Of a DNA stretch of 64,000 nucleotides, positions 1 to 10,667 are shown piece after piece. The translations under genes were made by a program, and so were the position numbers. Source of the stretch: Elgaria multicarinata webbii (Eukaryota > Chordata > Lepidosauria > Squamata > Anguidae); contig NC_086182.1 in the NCBI RefSeq assembly GCF_023053635.1, forward strand, positions 34,948,001 through 35,012,000, in the 5' to 3' direction. Position 1 is the first letter of the stretch, and each line of letters opens with the position of its first letter. The notes beneath the pieces are model-generated. The model did not search any database. It saw only the letters and a program-made list of their open reading frames with translations, and was not told the origin of the DNA.

Positions 1-189
1 TTATTGTTGTTTTAAAAAACCAATGTTGTCAGTACCATTTTAAAAAACAAAACAAAAAACATTTAAATTGCACCTCAGTGACTTCATTACACAGTCAGAA
101 CTGATTGGCTGTGTAGCATTGTGACATCATCATGCTGCATCAAACCATTGATCCATTTCACCAAGTGCTCTCCCATCAGCATTCTTCAG

Positions 190-292
190 GATCTTAAACG
201 ACATTCCCAGCCCTGCCAAAAGAGATCTTTAATGAGAGAAGTTGCAGAATGAACCGGGGGCCTTCTCTATGCAAAGCCTGCACTTACATACA
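190..292 (-). repeat. tRNA-derived SINE relic (SINE-B)
   Basis: Reverse-oriented, strongly diverged copy of the second tRNA-derived SINE of this window (called SINE-B here). The visible landmarks are the complement of the SINE middle (CCCAGCCCTGCC) and of the tRNA-like head (CCTTCTCTATGCAAAGCC). The better copies at 8179-8316 and 17728-17912 share the same order. Bases 1-189 upstream show nothing I can assign. Confidence 0.45.
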
Positions 293-339
293 GACTTTTT
301 TTTTGGTGGGGGTAGAGCTAGTACTACTTGTTTATTATC

Positions 340-389
340 CATTGATACAATTTATCAATTGATGGAATTGATAAATAATTCCATCAATG
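340..389. repeat. AT-rich palindrome
   Basis: A 50-bp inverted repeat. The left arm starts CATTGATACAATTTATCAATT and the right arm ends AATTCCATCAATG, with a loop of about 5 bases. It lies just upstream of a SINE head and could be a cruciform-forming sequence or the relic of a fold-back element. Confidence 0.6.
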
Positions 390-390
390 A

Positions 391-940
391 ATGGGGAAGA
401 GCTATGACTTAGTGGTAGAATACATGTTTTGCAATACCTGATGGAACGCCTCTCCTGACATGAACCTACCCGCTCACTGCGCTCTACATCTAAGGTTCTC
501 CTCCGAGTGCCTACTCCGAGGGAAGCTTGGAGGATGGCAACAAGATAGAGGGGGTTTTCAGTGGTGGCCCCCCAATTATGGAATGATCTCCCCGACAAGG
601 GTCGCTTGGTGCTAACATTGTTATCTTTTCGGCGCCAGGTCAAGAACTTTCTCTTCTCCCAGGCATTTAACAGCATTTAACATGAGCTGAGTTTGTTTGT
701 TTTAACGGACCCCAGAATACTGTAGCTGTTTTTATAAGGATACTGTTGTTTTTATGTTTTTTTATGTTTCTAAACTTTGTATTATTATTTTTTAATGTTT
801 ACTGTTTTTAACTTTTCTAAACCTCGCAGAGAGCTTCAGCTATGGGGTGATATATAAATGCAATCAATCAATCAATATAAATTTGTATGCAAACGTTCCT
901 AGTTTGAATCCTTGGCATCTCCAGGTTAGGAAAGACCTGG
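391..940 (+). repeat. SINE-B copy split by an L2 insertion
   Basis: The tRNA-like head (GAGCTATGACTTAGTGGTAG, A-box-like) is at 398-436. The continuation, with the B-box-like and 'CATCTCCAG' part, resumes at about 884-940. Between them sits an L2 LINE 3' end. The SINE sequence around the break (TTTTGCAA on the left, TTTGTATGCAA on the right) looks duplicated, as expected for target-primed insertion. The SINE is therefore older than the L2. Confidence 0.65.
437..880 (+). mobile_element. L2-type LINE, 3' end, inserted in SINE-B
   Basis: 5'-truncated L2-like LINE. The first part is a decayed reverse-transcriptase C-terminus (the codons around 548-660 resemble the family's 'FSVVAPxLWNDLP...FRRQVKxFLFSQ' end, with stops and shifts). 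It is followed by a T-rich 3' UTR, the hairpin tail 'CAGAGAGCTTCAGCTATGG', and an AATC tail ending near 880. It is more diverged than the L2 copies at 10165 and 45603. Confidence 0.75.
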
Positions 941-1001
941 GAGTAAGCCCCATTGAACACAGTGGGACTTACTTCTGAGTAAACATTCATAGGATTGAAC
1001 T
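938..1001 (+). repeat. Short dispersed motif (GTAAGCCCCATTGAA type)
   Basis: Contains AGTAAGCCCCATTGAACACA followed by GGGACTTACTTCTGAGTAA, an inverted-repeat-like sequence ending in CATAGGATTGAAC. Related stretches occur near 12842, 49625, 51510 and 53735. It is probably a decayed small transposon or SINE tail; I cannot name the family. Confidence 0.5.
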
Positions 1002-1710
1002 AAATATCAGTATTCATTGCTCTAATTGTAGATTCCTTTAGGTTACTAACATGTGTTTACCATATACATAAATCCAGTCTTAGATGTACCCCTTGTCTAG
1101 ACTGTATGTGATTATACAGTGGATGCCCTACAATTCACTCAGCCCAAAAATATACTGGTGACTAGCATATGTGTATTTATTCATGGGTCCCATATGATGG
1201 AGTATATTACTGATGTACCCATTGCAGTTAAATGCTTTAATGGAGGGCATTTCTCTCTGAAAGGGCTCTCTTGTCTACAAGGTGGTTAAGATCATTTCAC
1301 TGCAAAACTTAGAACAGTCATCACTGGCTTCTTTCAGATCAAGTTGGTGGGGGGGGGCAGGCGGGGGAGGCAGAAATTGCCAAGGAAGGGTTATCTTAGA
1401 AGAGTTATGGAGGGCATGGGAACACACTGACTCACTGCCAGAGCTATTAATGGTCTCCCCCCTGAGCAATGGTTGTATTTGATAACAAGATTAGCTACAG
1501 AACAAGGTTACTATGTGAAGGGAAACACATAGTGGAAATGTATATTATGTAGAGGCATTTAAGAGAAGTGGAACTTTTCAGGTACATTAGGAATGCCCCA
1601 ACGTAGCCATCTTCCACTACTAAACATGGTAGCTGCCTGCACAACACATGACTTTCTTCTTCTTCTTTTAATGTGTGTCTAAAAATACCAAGTCGTAACA
1701 CTGATCTATC
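1002..1710. other. Unassigned AT-rich DNA
   Basis: No gene, clear repeat or structured element seen. The short open frames at 1275-1482 on both strands overlap a G-run and have no protein-like composition. Confidence 0.5.
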
Positions 1711-2019
1711 TTAGGGATGCATGAGAATTTTGTTTTTGCTGGCAAAACATGCAAGCATGCTCTGGTTTTAAGCCCAATCACGAGTGTGAGCACATGTCTG
1801 CCAAAAATATTCACAAATTGTCTAACACGTGCTCACTTTTATCTCGTTCCTAATCCCCAGTTCAATTTACACAAGTTTCCTGAGCAGACTGAATCAGCCC
1901 CATTTTAGTTCATGGAGATGTGAAGTGCCCTGTGCGGCTCTTGTAGAATTCTGACTGGTTCTGACTGAAACCCGGGCAGATTCACTGCCCCACTGACATT
2001 GGAGTCATGAACCTCCACT
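1711..2019. repeat. Possible hAT terminus and fold-back MITE relic
   Basis: At 1711 TTAGGGATGCATGAGAATTT resembles the TAGGGATG-type hAT ends seen elsewhere in the window, but no matching right end is evident. At about 1945-2019 the sequence (TTCTGACTGAAACCCGGGC ... CCACTGACATTGGAG ... AACCTCCACTGG) is a diverged right half of the fold-back MITE that is complete at 62958-63090. Confidence 0.4.
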
Positions 2020-2439
2020 GGATTGAACCTACTTGTGTCTTCCTTCAAGCCAGTCCAGCCATCCAATGCTGTGAAAATCATTGTGGGAAGTGGCCCATTG
2101 ATATATATATATTAGCGTGGAGCAGCGGTGAGAGAAACCAGTTGGGTTATGCATCCATCTTAAACTGAGCATTGTCTAAAGACGCAGAGAGAATTAGAGG
2201 GGGAACATGTAGGAGGTACATCTTATGAAGCATGGGTCAACTGTACGCTATGGAAGAACAGGCAGGCTGCCTCATACGACTGAAGAGGAGTATGCTTGCA
2301 TCAAAAGCAACATGCATGTCTGGGCTCACAGGCTGTAGCCAATTCTCCATGCAGGCAGAGTACACCCAAGACCTGGGCTCTTTAACGTGGCACCCACAGG
2401 TGCTACAGCACCCGTGGAGACTTCCAAGGGGGCCCATGA

Positions 2440-2805
2440 AATTCTCTGCTCCCAGCCCTCTTACAAAAAAAAATCGTAAACATAAAACCTTTGGAAAATG
2501 TTGGGGCAGCCTTCTTTCTCTTCCTTTCTAGCCTCACTGCTTCTATCCACCTCACCACCTCTTCAGCTCACTGTTCCTCACCCTCTTTGCCTTGCTCTTT
2601 CTGCCTCCCTCCCAGCCTCTAGCCCCACTATCCCCCCGCCCCACTTTAGACCACTTTTTTTGACCAGCCAGGCCCCCATGGCGGCCATTATGTGTCTAGC
2701 TACATCCTCAGGGGAGGGGCATTTTCTGGTGGTGCCTGCAGCACCTCCTCAAATTCTCAAATGTGCCCACAGGTTCAGAGAGGCTGGGGACCCCCGCCCT
2801 AGAGT
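2440..2805 (+). repeat. Unclassified dispersed repeat X, copy 1
   Basis: A pyrimidine-rich stretch followed by CAGCCTCTAGCCCCACTAT, then GGCGGCCATTATGTG, a 'CTACATCCTC' block and GGTGGTGCCTGCAGCACC ... AAATGTGCCCACAGG. The same blocks recur in the same order at 52040-52330 in the same orientation. I do not recognise the family and see no coding capacity in it. Confidence 0.5.
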
Positions 2806-2809
2806 TCTC

Positions 2810-3590
2810 TGCCACTTTGACAGTGTCTCTGATGCAGCCATTCAGTTACACCTTTCCCTCGCATGGAAACAACACAAGAGATTCCAGTTTTGATCAAGCA
2901 TTTGCTCCCAAAGCTCTTCAGTTCAGTGCGCTCTAACGGGGTCCTCAGAGACAAGTGAGCCCAAACAACGGCAAAGAAGCTGCACATTTCCTTCCGATTC
3001 TGGTTGTCTCGGAGAATATATTTTGACTCCGATTGCTCCTAATAAAAACAACTGTAAAATGGTAACTTCAAATTGGGTGTTTAATTAGCCCCTGTGTTTA
3101 ACACATTAGGAATGCATCTGTTACCTACACTTAACTCTGCTTAGATTTGCTCATTGGGAGATGAGGTGGGGAGGAGAGAGATCTTGCTGCAGGGCTGAGT
3201 GTCACAGAGGTGGGGAGCCCGGAATTTAGCACCCGTAAACTGGGCCACTTCTGCCATTTATAGTCACTTACATTTTCTCTGCCAGAACAGGCATATTTTA
3301 GGCCTAACTTTTGTTTGTGCCTAGCTAGAAGAACCAGGACCTCCCCAAAGGCAGCCCCAGCCCCTCGCAAGCCAAATCACAGCTGCAAAGTGTGACAGTT
3401 GCCACAGGCACCGTTGTTTTCATAGGGTTATAAAAGCCTAGAAGAATTTTAGGAGAAATGTTCTGTGGTCAAGTGAATGGAACCAATACTTGCTGATTGT
3501 GGCCAAAACGCTTCCCTTTTGCCTCTGTTGGGCCAAAGCAACATGATGGGGAAAATCCCTTTGTTGAATCTTCTCCTATGACCTATGTAC
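2810..3590. other. Unassigned DNA
   Basis: Nothing assignable. Short open frames on both strands are not protein-like. The first interspersed repeat after this stretch is the CR1 end at 3591. Confidence 0.45.
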
Positions 3591-3825
3591 ATAAGAATAT
3601 AAGAGCTTAAGACGAGCCCAGCTGGATCAGTCCAAGGGTCCACCTAGTCCAGCATTCTGTTGACACAATGGCCCAACCAGCTGTTGACCAGGAACCCACA
3701 AGCAGGTCCTGAGTGCAATGCCATGTTCCCCAGCAACTGGTGTACATAGGCTTACTGCCTTTGATACTAGAGATAATACACAGTCGTCAGGACTAGTAGT
3801 CATTGATAGTCTTATCGAGGATGAA
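3591..3825 (-). mobile_element. CR1 LINE 3' end (subfamily A)
   Basis: Reverse copy of a CR1/L3-like LINE 3' end. Landmarks in + orientation are AAGAATATAAGAGCTTAAGA (tail), CCCAGCTGGATCAGTCC, 'CCTAGTCCAGCATTCTG', 'CCCCAGCAACTGGTGTACA' and a decayed 'AGTAGTCATTGATAG'. The same 3' end occurs at 19914, 21085, 42418, 54540, 55586, 56086 and 58720, which defines the subfamily. Confidence 0.8.
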
Positions 3826-3854
3826 TGGACAAACCGAGGAACAGAAGGAAAGCC

Positions 3855-4350
3855 ATGCTAGTCCAGCATTCTGTCCTCACAGTGGCCCACCAAATGCACC
3901 AATGGGAACCTCGCAAACATGACAGGCTTGAAAGAATGGTGCCTCTGATATTGGAGGTAATATATATCCATAACTAGTAACCTTTGATATCCTCATTGTC
4001 CATGGATTTGTCTAACTTCCTTTTATGCTGTCCCTGTCAATGGCCGTCACTACATCTTGTGTTAGTGAATTTCATGGTTTAACCATATTCTGTGTGTGAA
4101 GAAGCCCTTTCTTTGATCTGTTCTAAAAGTCACAACCAACAGCTTCATGGGATGGCCCTCTCAGCTGTAGTATGACAAAATAGAGAGAAACCTCTCCCTA
4201 TCTACTTTCTCCACAAAAGGCATCATTTTATACACCTCTGTCATGTCTTCCTTCCCTTGCTTCTTTTCTAAGGTAAAAAGCCCCAAACATTGTGACCTTT
4301 CTTCACAGGGGAGTTGCTCCAGCCCCTTGATCATCTGCCCTTTCGTGCAC
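3855..4350 (-). mobile_element. CR1 LINE 3' region (subfamily A), second copy
   Basis: A second reverse copy immediately beyond the first, truncated at its own tail (it restarts at 'TAGTCCAGCATTCTGTCC') and extending further into the element. It includes 'GTGTGTGAAGAAGCCCTTTC' and 'GTTGCTCCAGCCCCTTGATC', which are complementary to the 5' part of the copy at 56086. Complement frames correspond to the CR1 reverse-transcriptase C-terminal region but are decayed. Confidence 0.75.
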
Positions 4351-6002
4351 CTCACATCGCCACACTTACATATCCAGCCGGCAAATTCTGCTCATCAACA
4401 TACAGATTTGTTTTTATATACAGGATTCTTGGGACCTTTCTGACATTCTGTATGATAATTAACCTGATCACAGCCCCACCAACCTGTGTGGGGGAAAGGG
4501 CCAGGGCTAACTTCTCAGCCAGGCTGTGGAATATTGAAAAGGTCAAGGCTGTAGAGCACATGGCCATATTTCACATGTTCTACCAGGCATACAACGCTGG
4601 CACCTTGAGCTAATCAACGAGGCTGTAATGAGAACAGAGATTGGCAGAACTGCTCCCAAACTGGTGTTAGAGTAAAGACTTTCTCAGCCTAAAGCTGTGC
4701 TTCTGTAGCCTTCTGGCCTTTGTGGGAGAGGTCCTCTAAGCCCCCCCAGTGCAAAAGTTATTGCACAGGGGTGGTCTTGTTGCAATAGGGATAGCTGAAC
4801 AGCTACACTCCCACCCCTGAGTAAGAACAGCTCGTGAGAGGTGGGTGCGAAGTAGGTTGGCCTTTTGAAAAGAAATTCAAAGGAAAAGAAACTCTCACAG
4901 AAATTCTCATAAGCTGGATGCAGGTTTCTTGTGCTTACCTTATTTATGAGGTGTCTGAGGAGTGTGTGTGAGTGTCCTGTCTTTCATTGTACAATCATCT
5001 CTCCAGCAGCCTGTAGCCTCCTCAGCTTCCCACATGAGGGGAAGGCATCATGAGATAACTCTTCCCAAAGGGCTTTTTCAGATTAGGAAGTGCAGGCAGT
5101 TTGGGAGACGACAGCAATGGAGAAATGTGTAACAGGAAGAAAACACACAGATAGCACCCTCAGCCACCTCAGTGTTCAGGAAGCTCAAAAACGTGACCAA
5201 AAAGTAATTCAGAATAAATGATAAAAATGCCCAGAGAATGACGCAGAGGAAAACTTTCAAGAAATTGGAGGGCAGATGTTGGCACAGCACTCGGAAAAAA
5301 GGAAGAAGCCGTGCTACAACTGTTGCCAATGGCGAGCCCTACCTGTGAGAGAAACTGTCAGAGAATTGCTTCTCTCCCTGGAGAAATTTGGCAAAATTGT
5401 TCACCCATTTTCTCTGCCCACAAATAATTTCAATAGGCCATTAGCACACAGCTCTAGTGCACACCTATGCTTGTCTAATTAGAAGTACTGAAACATGGTG
5501 TTGAAGAAGAGTCAGCATAACACTGCGTGTGAACCATTTCACAAAACTGTTTCTTCTCAAATTACTGTGACAAATTTGTTACTGAATCACTGCTTCTTGC
5601 CAACTCTTTTAAATCACAGCATGACTGGGGAGAACTGTGTCAGTCACTGTCCGTGATACCATGGGCACAGCCCAATAGGCACCCATGATATACATGCAAA
5701 CACATTGCAGGCAATGGCCCTGCTAGTTGCAGAGAGCGGGTGAAGGAAGGAGAATGGCACTTTATCAATGACAAAAGAAATATATTGGGACAATCTGATA
5801 TCTAATCTCACTAGAACAGAAGTACTTCCTTGAGGGAATCCAAATTACTTTTTCAGATTCCTTCAAGGAAAAACACATTGTCAGTAGGGCTTCAGCCAAA
5901 AATATAATCTGCATGACCACCAATTTATTTACAAATTATTAGTATTTAACAAAATTTATAAATCACTTTATATCTAAAGAGATTCCTAAATGAACAGTAA
6001 AG
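4351..6002. other. Unassigned DNA
   Basis: About 1.6 kb without recognisable genes or repeats. Open frames of 60-100 codons (for example 4314-4613 on + and 5078-5329 on -) show no family features. The hydrophobic minus-strand frame at 5078-5329 has no supporting context. Confidence 0.4.
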
Positions 6003-6078
6003 AGATGGTGATGGTGATGATGATAATGATAATGGTGATGTTGATGATGATGGTGATGATGGTGAGGAGGAGGAGGAG
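6003..6078. repeat. Imperfect (GAT/GGT/GAG)n microsatellite
   Basis: An interrupted trinucleotide array passing from GATGGT through GATAAT into GGAGGAGGA. It generates poly-Met/Asp and poly-His-like open frames on the two strands, which are artefacts of the array. Confidence 0.9.
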
Positions 6079-7449
6079 TTGGATCCCAGGCCTGCCTTCT
6101 GTAAGAGGAATGGACCTTCCACGGAAGGACCCTCCTCCCCATTTTTGGGGACCCCCCTTTCCCACCCACAATGCAGCTCATCTTATTCATCAGATTCTCC
6201 TGGCTCTCTGTGTGGTCTTTCCAGAGGGTTGGTGGGGTGGGACGCTGCCATGAGAAGACGGGGATGGGGAAGTCCTCTTCCACCAGCACAGTTGATCCAG
6301 CATAACACTGGGCCCAACACCCAAAAAACATTGGCCTAAGCTTGAAAAAACCCTAGCCTGATGCAACTATGTATGTTATGGAGCTCACCACATGTTGGGC
6401 ACAATCATCTGAAAAGCTGCGTCAATATTCACCACTTGTCATTACATGTTGCCATGTGGGAGAGGGACTGGGAGAGCAGAGTGCCCAAATCTCCTTCAAG
6501 AAAATGTCCTTGAAGCTATTATCTCTGACCAGAGCATCCACACTGGAGGTGGGCGGGTGCTAGGAGAGAAGGAGGGCCAAATTTCAGCACATTTAAAATT
6601 ATATCTATTCATTCAGATCTTGCACATGTCCTGAGCAGCTCCTGCTTGGGTCAGTGACAGTTTGTGGCACTCAATTATCTAATGCTTTTAAAGAAGATGA
6701 ATCGAAAACCTTTCATGTTTGCAAGAAATGAGCATGCGGGGGGAAATGAAAATGCAGAGTGGTCCAAATAATGTTTTTAAAAAGAGAGAAAGGGGGGGGG
6801 TGAAGAGAGACAGACAGACAGAGAGAGAGAGAGAGCACAGGGGGAAAGAGTGTGTTATTAGTGCTGTCAATTTAGCCCTGAATGTTATGGCATGCGTGTC
6901 ACTAAAAGAGACAGAAGCTATTATTGAAATGAGATTAGAATCATTTTGAAACATCAACAGCAGCATTACAGTTGCGAACGTTTCCATCTAAAATAGGTGA
7001 CATTGATGCTATACAATCAACAATGCCACTGGGGATCGGATATAGAACAAAAAGCCTGGATTGTTTTAACACACATTGATTCGCCCTTAGCAGATTCTGA
7101 TAAGGTGATGAACCAGTTATGCTTTCTCCACCCAAACACACACACACACCTCTGACTCCTCTCTGTTCATTAACAAGAACATATTCAAGAAATTCAGGCA
7201 AGAAATGGAAGAGGATGGCATGAAAATGCACAGCACAGGCCTTCACCAGTTGGAGATGCAGCGATGGGTGTTGTCCAGCTCGTCTCTGTTGAATTATGCT
7301 GGCCTGACTGCAGCCTTATCATAGGCTTCAAACAGATAAGACTGAAGGTGAGATTTTACCTTGCCTGTGGTATATAGTACAAACTCAGCTCACTATCATT
7401 TCCTTTTCCAGGTTTCTGACCAGAAATGGACCCAGGAGGCAAGTCAGAC
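6079..7449. other. Unassigned DNA with a short purine tract
   Basis: Nothing gene-like. A G-run followed by GACA/GA repeats lies at about 6788-6834, and a short CA run at 7137-7149. Confidence 0.4.
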
Positions 7450-8170
7450 TACAGATGGATAAACCTGTCGATTTCAATTTCTCTGTATTCCTCATTTCCC
7501 CAATTTTAAATACAGTTCCGTCAATTTTTTTTTCTAATTTCAAATTTGATTCATCCTGAACTTTGACAGTGTTTTCTTTTAAGTTGGCGTGAAAGAAATA
7601 TACTCATTTTTTTTGGTGCACATTTCCCCTAATGCATGCATTTTATATGCAATTTTGTCTCGCGTACACATTTTTGCAAGCAATTTCCCTAGGATAATGT
7701 TATTTTTAACTAATAAAAGCATATTTGAGAGTCAGTATGGTGTAGTGGCTAAAGTGTTGGGCTGGGCATTGGGAGATCTGGGTTCTAGTCCCCACTCAGC
7801 CATGGAAGCCCACTGGGTGACTTTGGGCCAGTCACAGACTCTCAGCCCAACCCACCTCACAGGGTTGTTGTTGTGAGGATAAAATGGAGAGGAGGAGGAT
7901 TATGTATGCCGCCTTAGGTTCCTTGGAAGAAAAAAAGCAGGATATAAATGGAATAAACAAATAAATAATAAAATAAATATTTGTTTGCACCTTTGCCTAA
8001 TATACCCATTGCTGTACATATCTTTTGATTGGAGCTTTCCAGTGCAAAATGAAAAGGATTTTAAAGGGTAACTGAATTTCAGCTCATGTATTCATTTGGA
8101 AATTTGGAAATGTAAAACTGAGTACTTTTGCATTAAAATATGAACTGAACAAATTTCTCCCTCATCCCTA
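7450..8170. mobile_element. Non-autonomous hAT-type DNA transposon carrying a SINE
   Basis: The ends are TACAGATGG at 7450 and CATCCCTA at 8163-8170 (reverse complement TAGGGATG), a decayed hAT-like terminal inverted repeat. The flanking octamers AGTCAGAC (7442-7449) and AATCAAAC (8171-8178) agree at six of eight positions, the two differences being G/A transitions, as expected of an old 8-bp target duplication. The interior is AT-rich (TTTTTGCAAGCAATTTCCCT) with no transposase frame. A MIR-like SINE was later inserted at 7727-7978, leaving about 470 bp of transposon sequence. Confidence 0.6.
7727..7978 (+). repeat. MIR-like tRNA-derived SINE (SINE-A), near full length
   Basis: The order of parts is a head GTGTAGTGGCTAAAGTG (A-box-like), B box GGTTCTAGTCC, core GTGACTTTGGGCCAGTCAC, CTCACAGGGTTGTTG, GAGGATAAAATGGAGAGGAG, and an ATAAATAA-type tail. 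The head, core and conserved middle resemble MIR/CORE-SINE architecture known across amniotes. Pol III internal promoter boxes are visible, so the copy arose by retrotransposition of a tRNA-like transcript. It sits inside the hAT element at 7450-8170 and is younger than it. Confidence 0.9.
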
Positions 8171-8178
8171 AATCAAAC

Positions 8179-8316
8179 TGTTGATCTGTCTAGTTCTGCA
8201 TTGTCTAAACAGACAGGTTTTCAGACAGGATTATTTTCCTTGAGCAGATGCTGAGAACTTAACCTGGCACCTTCTGCATTCAAAGCATGTGCTCTATCAC
8301 TGAGGCACAGCCATTA
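8179..8316 (-). repeat. SINE-B, reverse copy
   Basis: In + orientation it shows 'TAGTTCTGCATTGTCTAAAC', then 'CTTCTGCATTCAAAGCATG' and 'GCTCTATCACTGAGGCACAG', the complement of a tRNA-like head. It directly abuts the right target duplication of the hAT element, so the hAT element probably inserted at the 3' edge of this SINE. Confidence 0.75.
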
Positions 8317-9643
8317 CCAGGAAAACCAAGCAGAAGAAATAAATGAATACCCTTTAAGAAACAATGGGTCTATCACAGTACCTTCAACATCCTCCGAACC
8401 ATAGTATACCATCTAGGTTGGTGAGACGACCTCACCTCAAAGATCCCGAACTATATTTAAACCAAGACGCTGTGGACCTCAGCCCTCACCTATGGTTCTA
8501 TGAGGGAGACAATGGATCTCTAACAGAATCACCACCACCCTCTCCAAACTAAAGTCCCCAGGTGAAGCCATGACATTTAAGATGGTATAAAAGTCATATA
8601 AGCTTATAAATATCGCTATAGGCCCAGAGGGAACCTTGCCAAACCTCCAGGAGTTACCATGTCGCTCTGGATCATGGCCTATGTTATTCTGTGTGACTTA
8701 AAACAGCAGGCAGTACAGCCATTATTATTATTAGCGTAATAATACCAAATACTATTGTTAGTTATCAAAAGGTCAACAAACCCATTTTAAAAGGTCATTT
8801 TTCTTTCCCAGCTGTGCTTTCTGTTTCCCAATCAGCTTCAAAAGAATCGTCACCTGTCAACGTCCAAGGTGCGGCAACCATTAAGTGCAAGGACCAGCAA
8901 CCAAACTAAATGTTTAGGATTGCATTGCCCGTCCAGATACACTGGAAAGTGTAGCAACAGGAAGCCCTATTAGGGCATTAGGAAACTATGTACACTGACC
9001 ATGCAAGAAAGGCTGTCCGCACTAGCTCCGCCCCCTCCATCACCACTTTTGTCAGCATCTACACATGGAGAGCAAATTCCAGAAAGGGAAAAGCTTGTGT
9101 ATCCATGGAAGTGCTCCATGCAATTTTCAGCACTGATTTTCCAGTACTTGAAACCCAGTGGAGAATCTCCATAGATACAGGCAGTGTGCTGCTTCAAAAT
9201 GTCACCCACCACATGTAGAAGGCAATGGAAATGATGTTGGAAGGCAGGGCTAGCATTTTATCTTTTTAAAAATAGTTTCCATTGTTTTTCTTTTAATTTC
9301 TCTCTGTGTGTTGTTGCAAACTGCTTTGAATCTATGTTTGCAGGAGCAAATCAGACCTATTCTTCATTGTCATTCATCATTGATCCAGTTTCTGTAAATT
9401 CTATTAATTCCCAAGCCAAATATTTACAAAAATTAAGTAATCAATGTATAGAAGAGTATCCACTCTTGAATCTTTTAATGTGATACTTTCAGCTCTCTTG
9501 CATAGTACATTTAGGGGAAATACTTTATTCCAACAGATTATGTCCTTGTCATTGAAACTGTAAATCATGTTTTTCTTCTTTTTACCAAGATTTTAGCAAT
9601 CCATTAATCTCTTTGTATCCTGGAAGATTGTTGGAATATTCTG
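8317..9643. other. Unassigned DNA
   Basis: No recognisable element. The plus-strand frame at 8364-8552 (62 codons, ending PPPSPN) is unremarkable and lacks family features. Confidence 0.4.
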
Positions 9644-9710
9644 TCCTCCTCCTCCTCCTCCTCCTCCTCCTCCTCCTCCTCCTCCTCCTCCTCCTCTTCT
9701 TCTTCTTTCT
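9644..9710. repeat. (TCC)n microsatellite
   Basis: A pure TCC array of about 17 units running into a short TTC array. The complement encodes a spurious poly-Arg stretch. It is a purine-pyrimidine mirror tract able to form a triplex. Confidence 0.95.
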
Positions 9711-10164
9711 GATTCGAAGGAGTCTGTTACAGAAATTGTAGCTAAACATTTGCTGAAAGCAATGTGAATATGGGCTAAAATAGTATCTAGTTAGAGTAAT
9801 CTTGGGGGGCATTATTGTATTGATAGAGATACCTGATCTATATTTTTGGACTTTACTTTTGTAAGTTGTAGTGTTTTTCCCTGCATATTAACTGATGTAT
9901 AATTCTTATTCTGAGGTTTATTTACTGGATTAATAAACTGATTGATTGATAAGCATTGTGGCTCACTCATCAGTGCACAGACAAGGAAATGTCTAGAATG
10001 AATTCTGGCCATTGCTAACTAGACAGCATGAAGGGTCATTTGACTATGTGTAATACTCTATTCAGCTTTTCATTTAAGTAGACATTGATGGTTCTATCTT
10101 CATATTGAAAAAAATCGAGTGAGATACTGAAGATGTTTGACTTCAGAGTCATAGGAACTAATAT
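9711..10164. other. Unassigned DNA
   Basis: Nothing assignable between the TCC array and the L2 element. Confidence 0.4.
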
Positions 10165-10667
10165 TCCAGGTCCGGGCCCAATTCAAAGTTCTGGTATTAA
10201 TATTTAAAGCCCTAAACGGCTTGGGGCCAGGCTATCTGAAGGAATGCCTCCTCCCGTATGTACCTGCCCGGACCCTAAGGTCATCCTCAGGGATCCTTCT
10301 CCGCGAGCTCCTGCCAAAGGAAGTGAGGCAGGTGGCTACCAGGAGGAGGGCCTTCTCTGCTGTGGCACCCCGGCTGTGGAATGAGCTCCCTAAGGAGGTT
10401 CGCCTGGTACCTACATTATATGCCTTTAGACGCCAGGTGAAGACCTTTTTATTCTCCCAGCATTTTAACAGTCTATAAATAAATTTTAACTTGGTGTTTT
10501 AAATTTGTAATTTTGCATTGCTGCTGTTTTTATCTGGTTGAGCTTTTATATTGTATTTTATATTATGGTTTTATACTGTTGTTTTATACTTTGAATGGTT
10601 TTCATTTCTATGAACCACCCAGAGAGCTCCGGCTATTGGGTGGTATAAAAATGCAATAAATAAATAC
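10165..10667 (+). mobile_element. L2-type LINE 3' end with open RT C-terminus
   Basis: 5'-truncated L2-like LINE in good condition. The frame at 10221-10478 is open to its natural stop and ends with the diagnostic L2 C-terminus (VAPRLWNELPKEVRLVPTL, then FRRQVKTFLFSQHFNS). A 3' UTR of about 190 bp follows, with the tail hairpin ACCCAGAGAGCTCCGGCTAT and an ATAAATAA repeat. The hairpin plus the AATAAATA tail is the recognition-type 3' end that recurs at 24040, 45603, 56030, 59091 and 60510. The close match to the copy at 45603 indicates a young family. Confidence 0.9.

Noticed and set aside
391-436. tRNA gene
   Set aside because: The tRNA-like head belongs to a SINE; no full cloverleaf is present.
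9582-9812. Minus-strand poly-Arg frame
   Set aside because: Translation of the TCC array.
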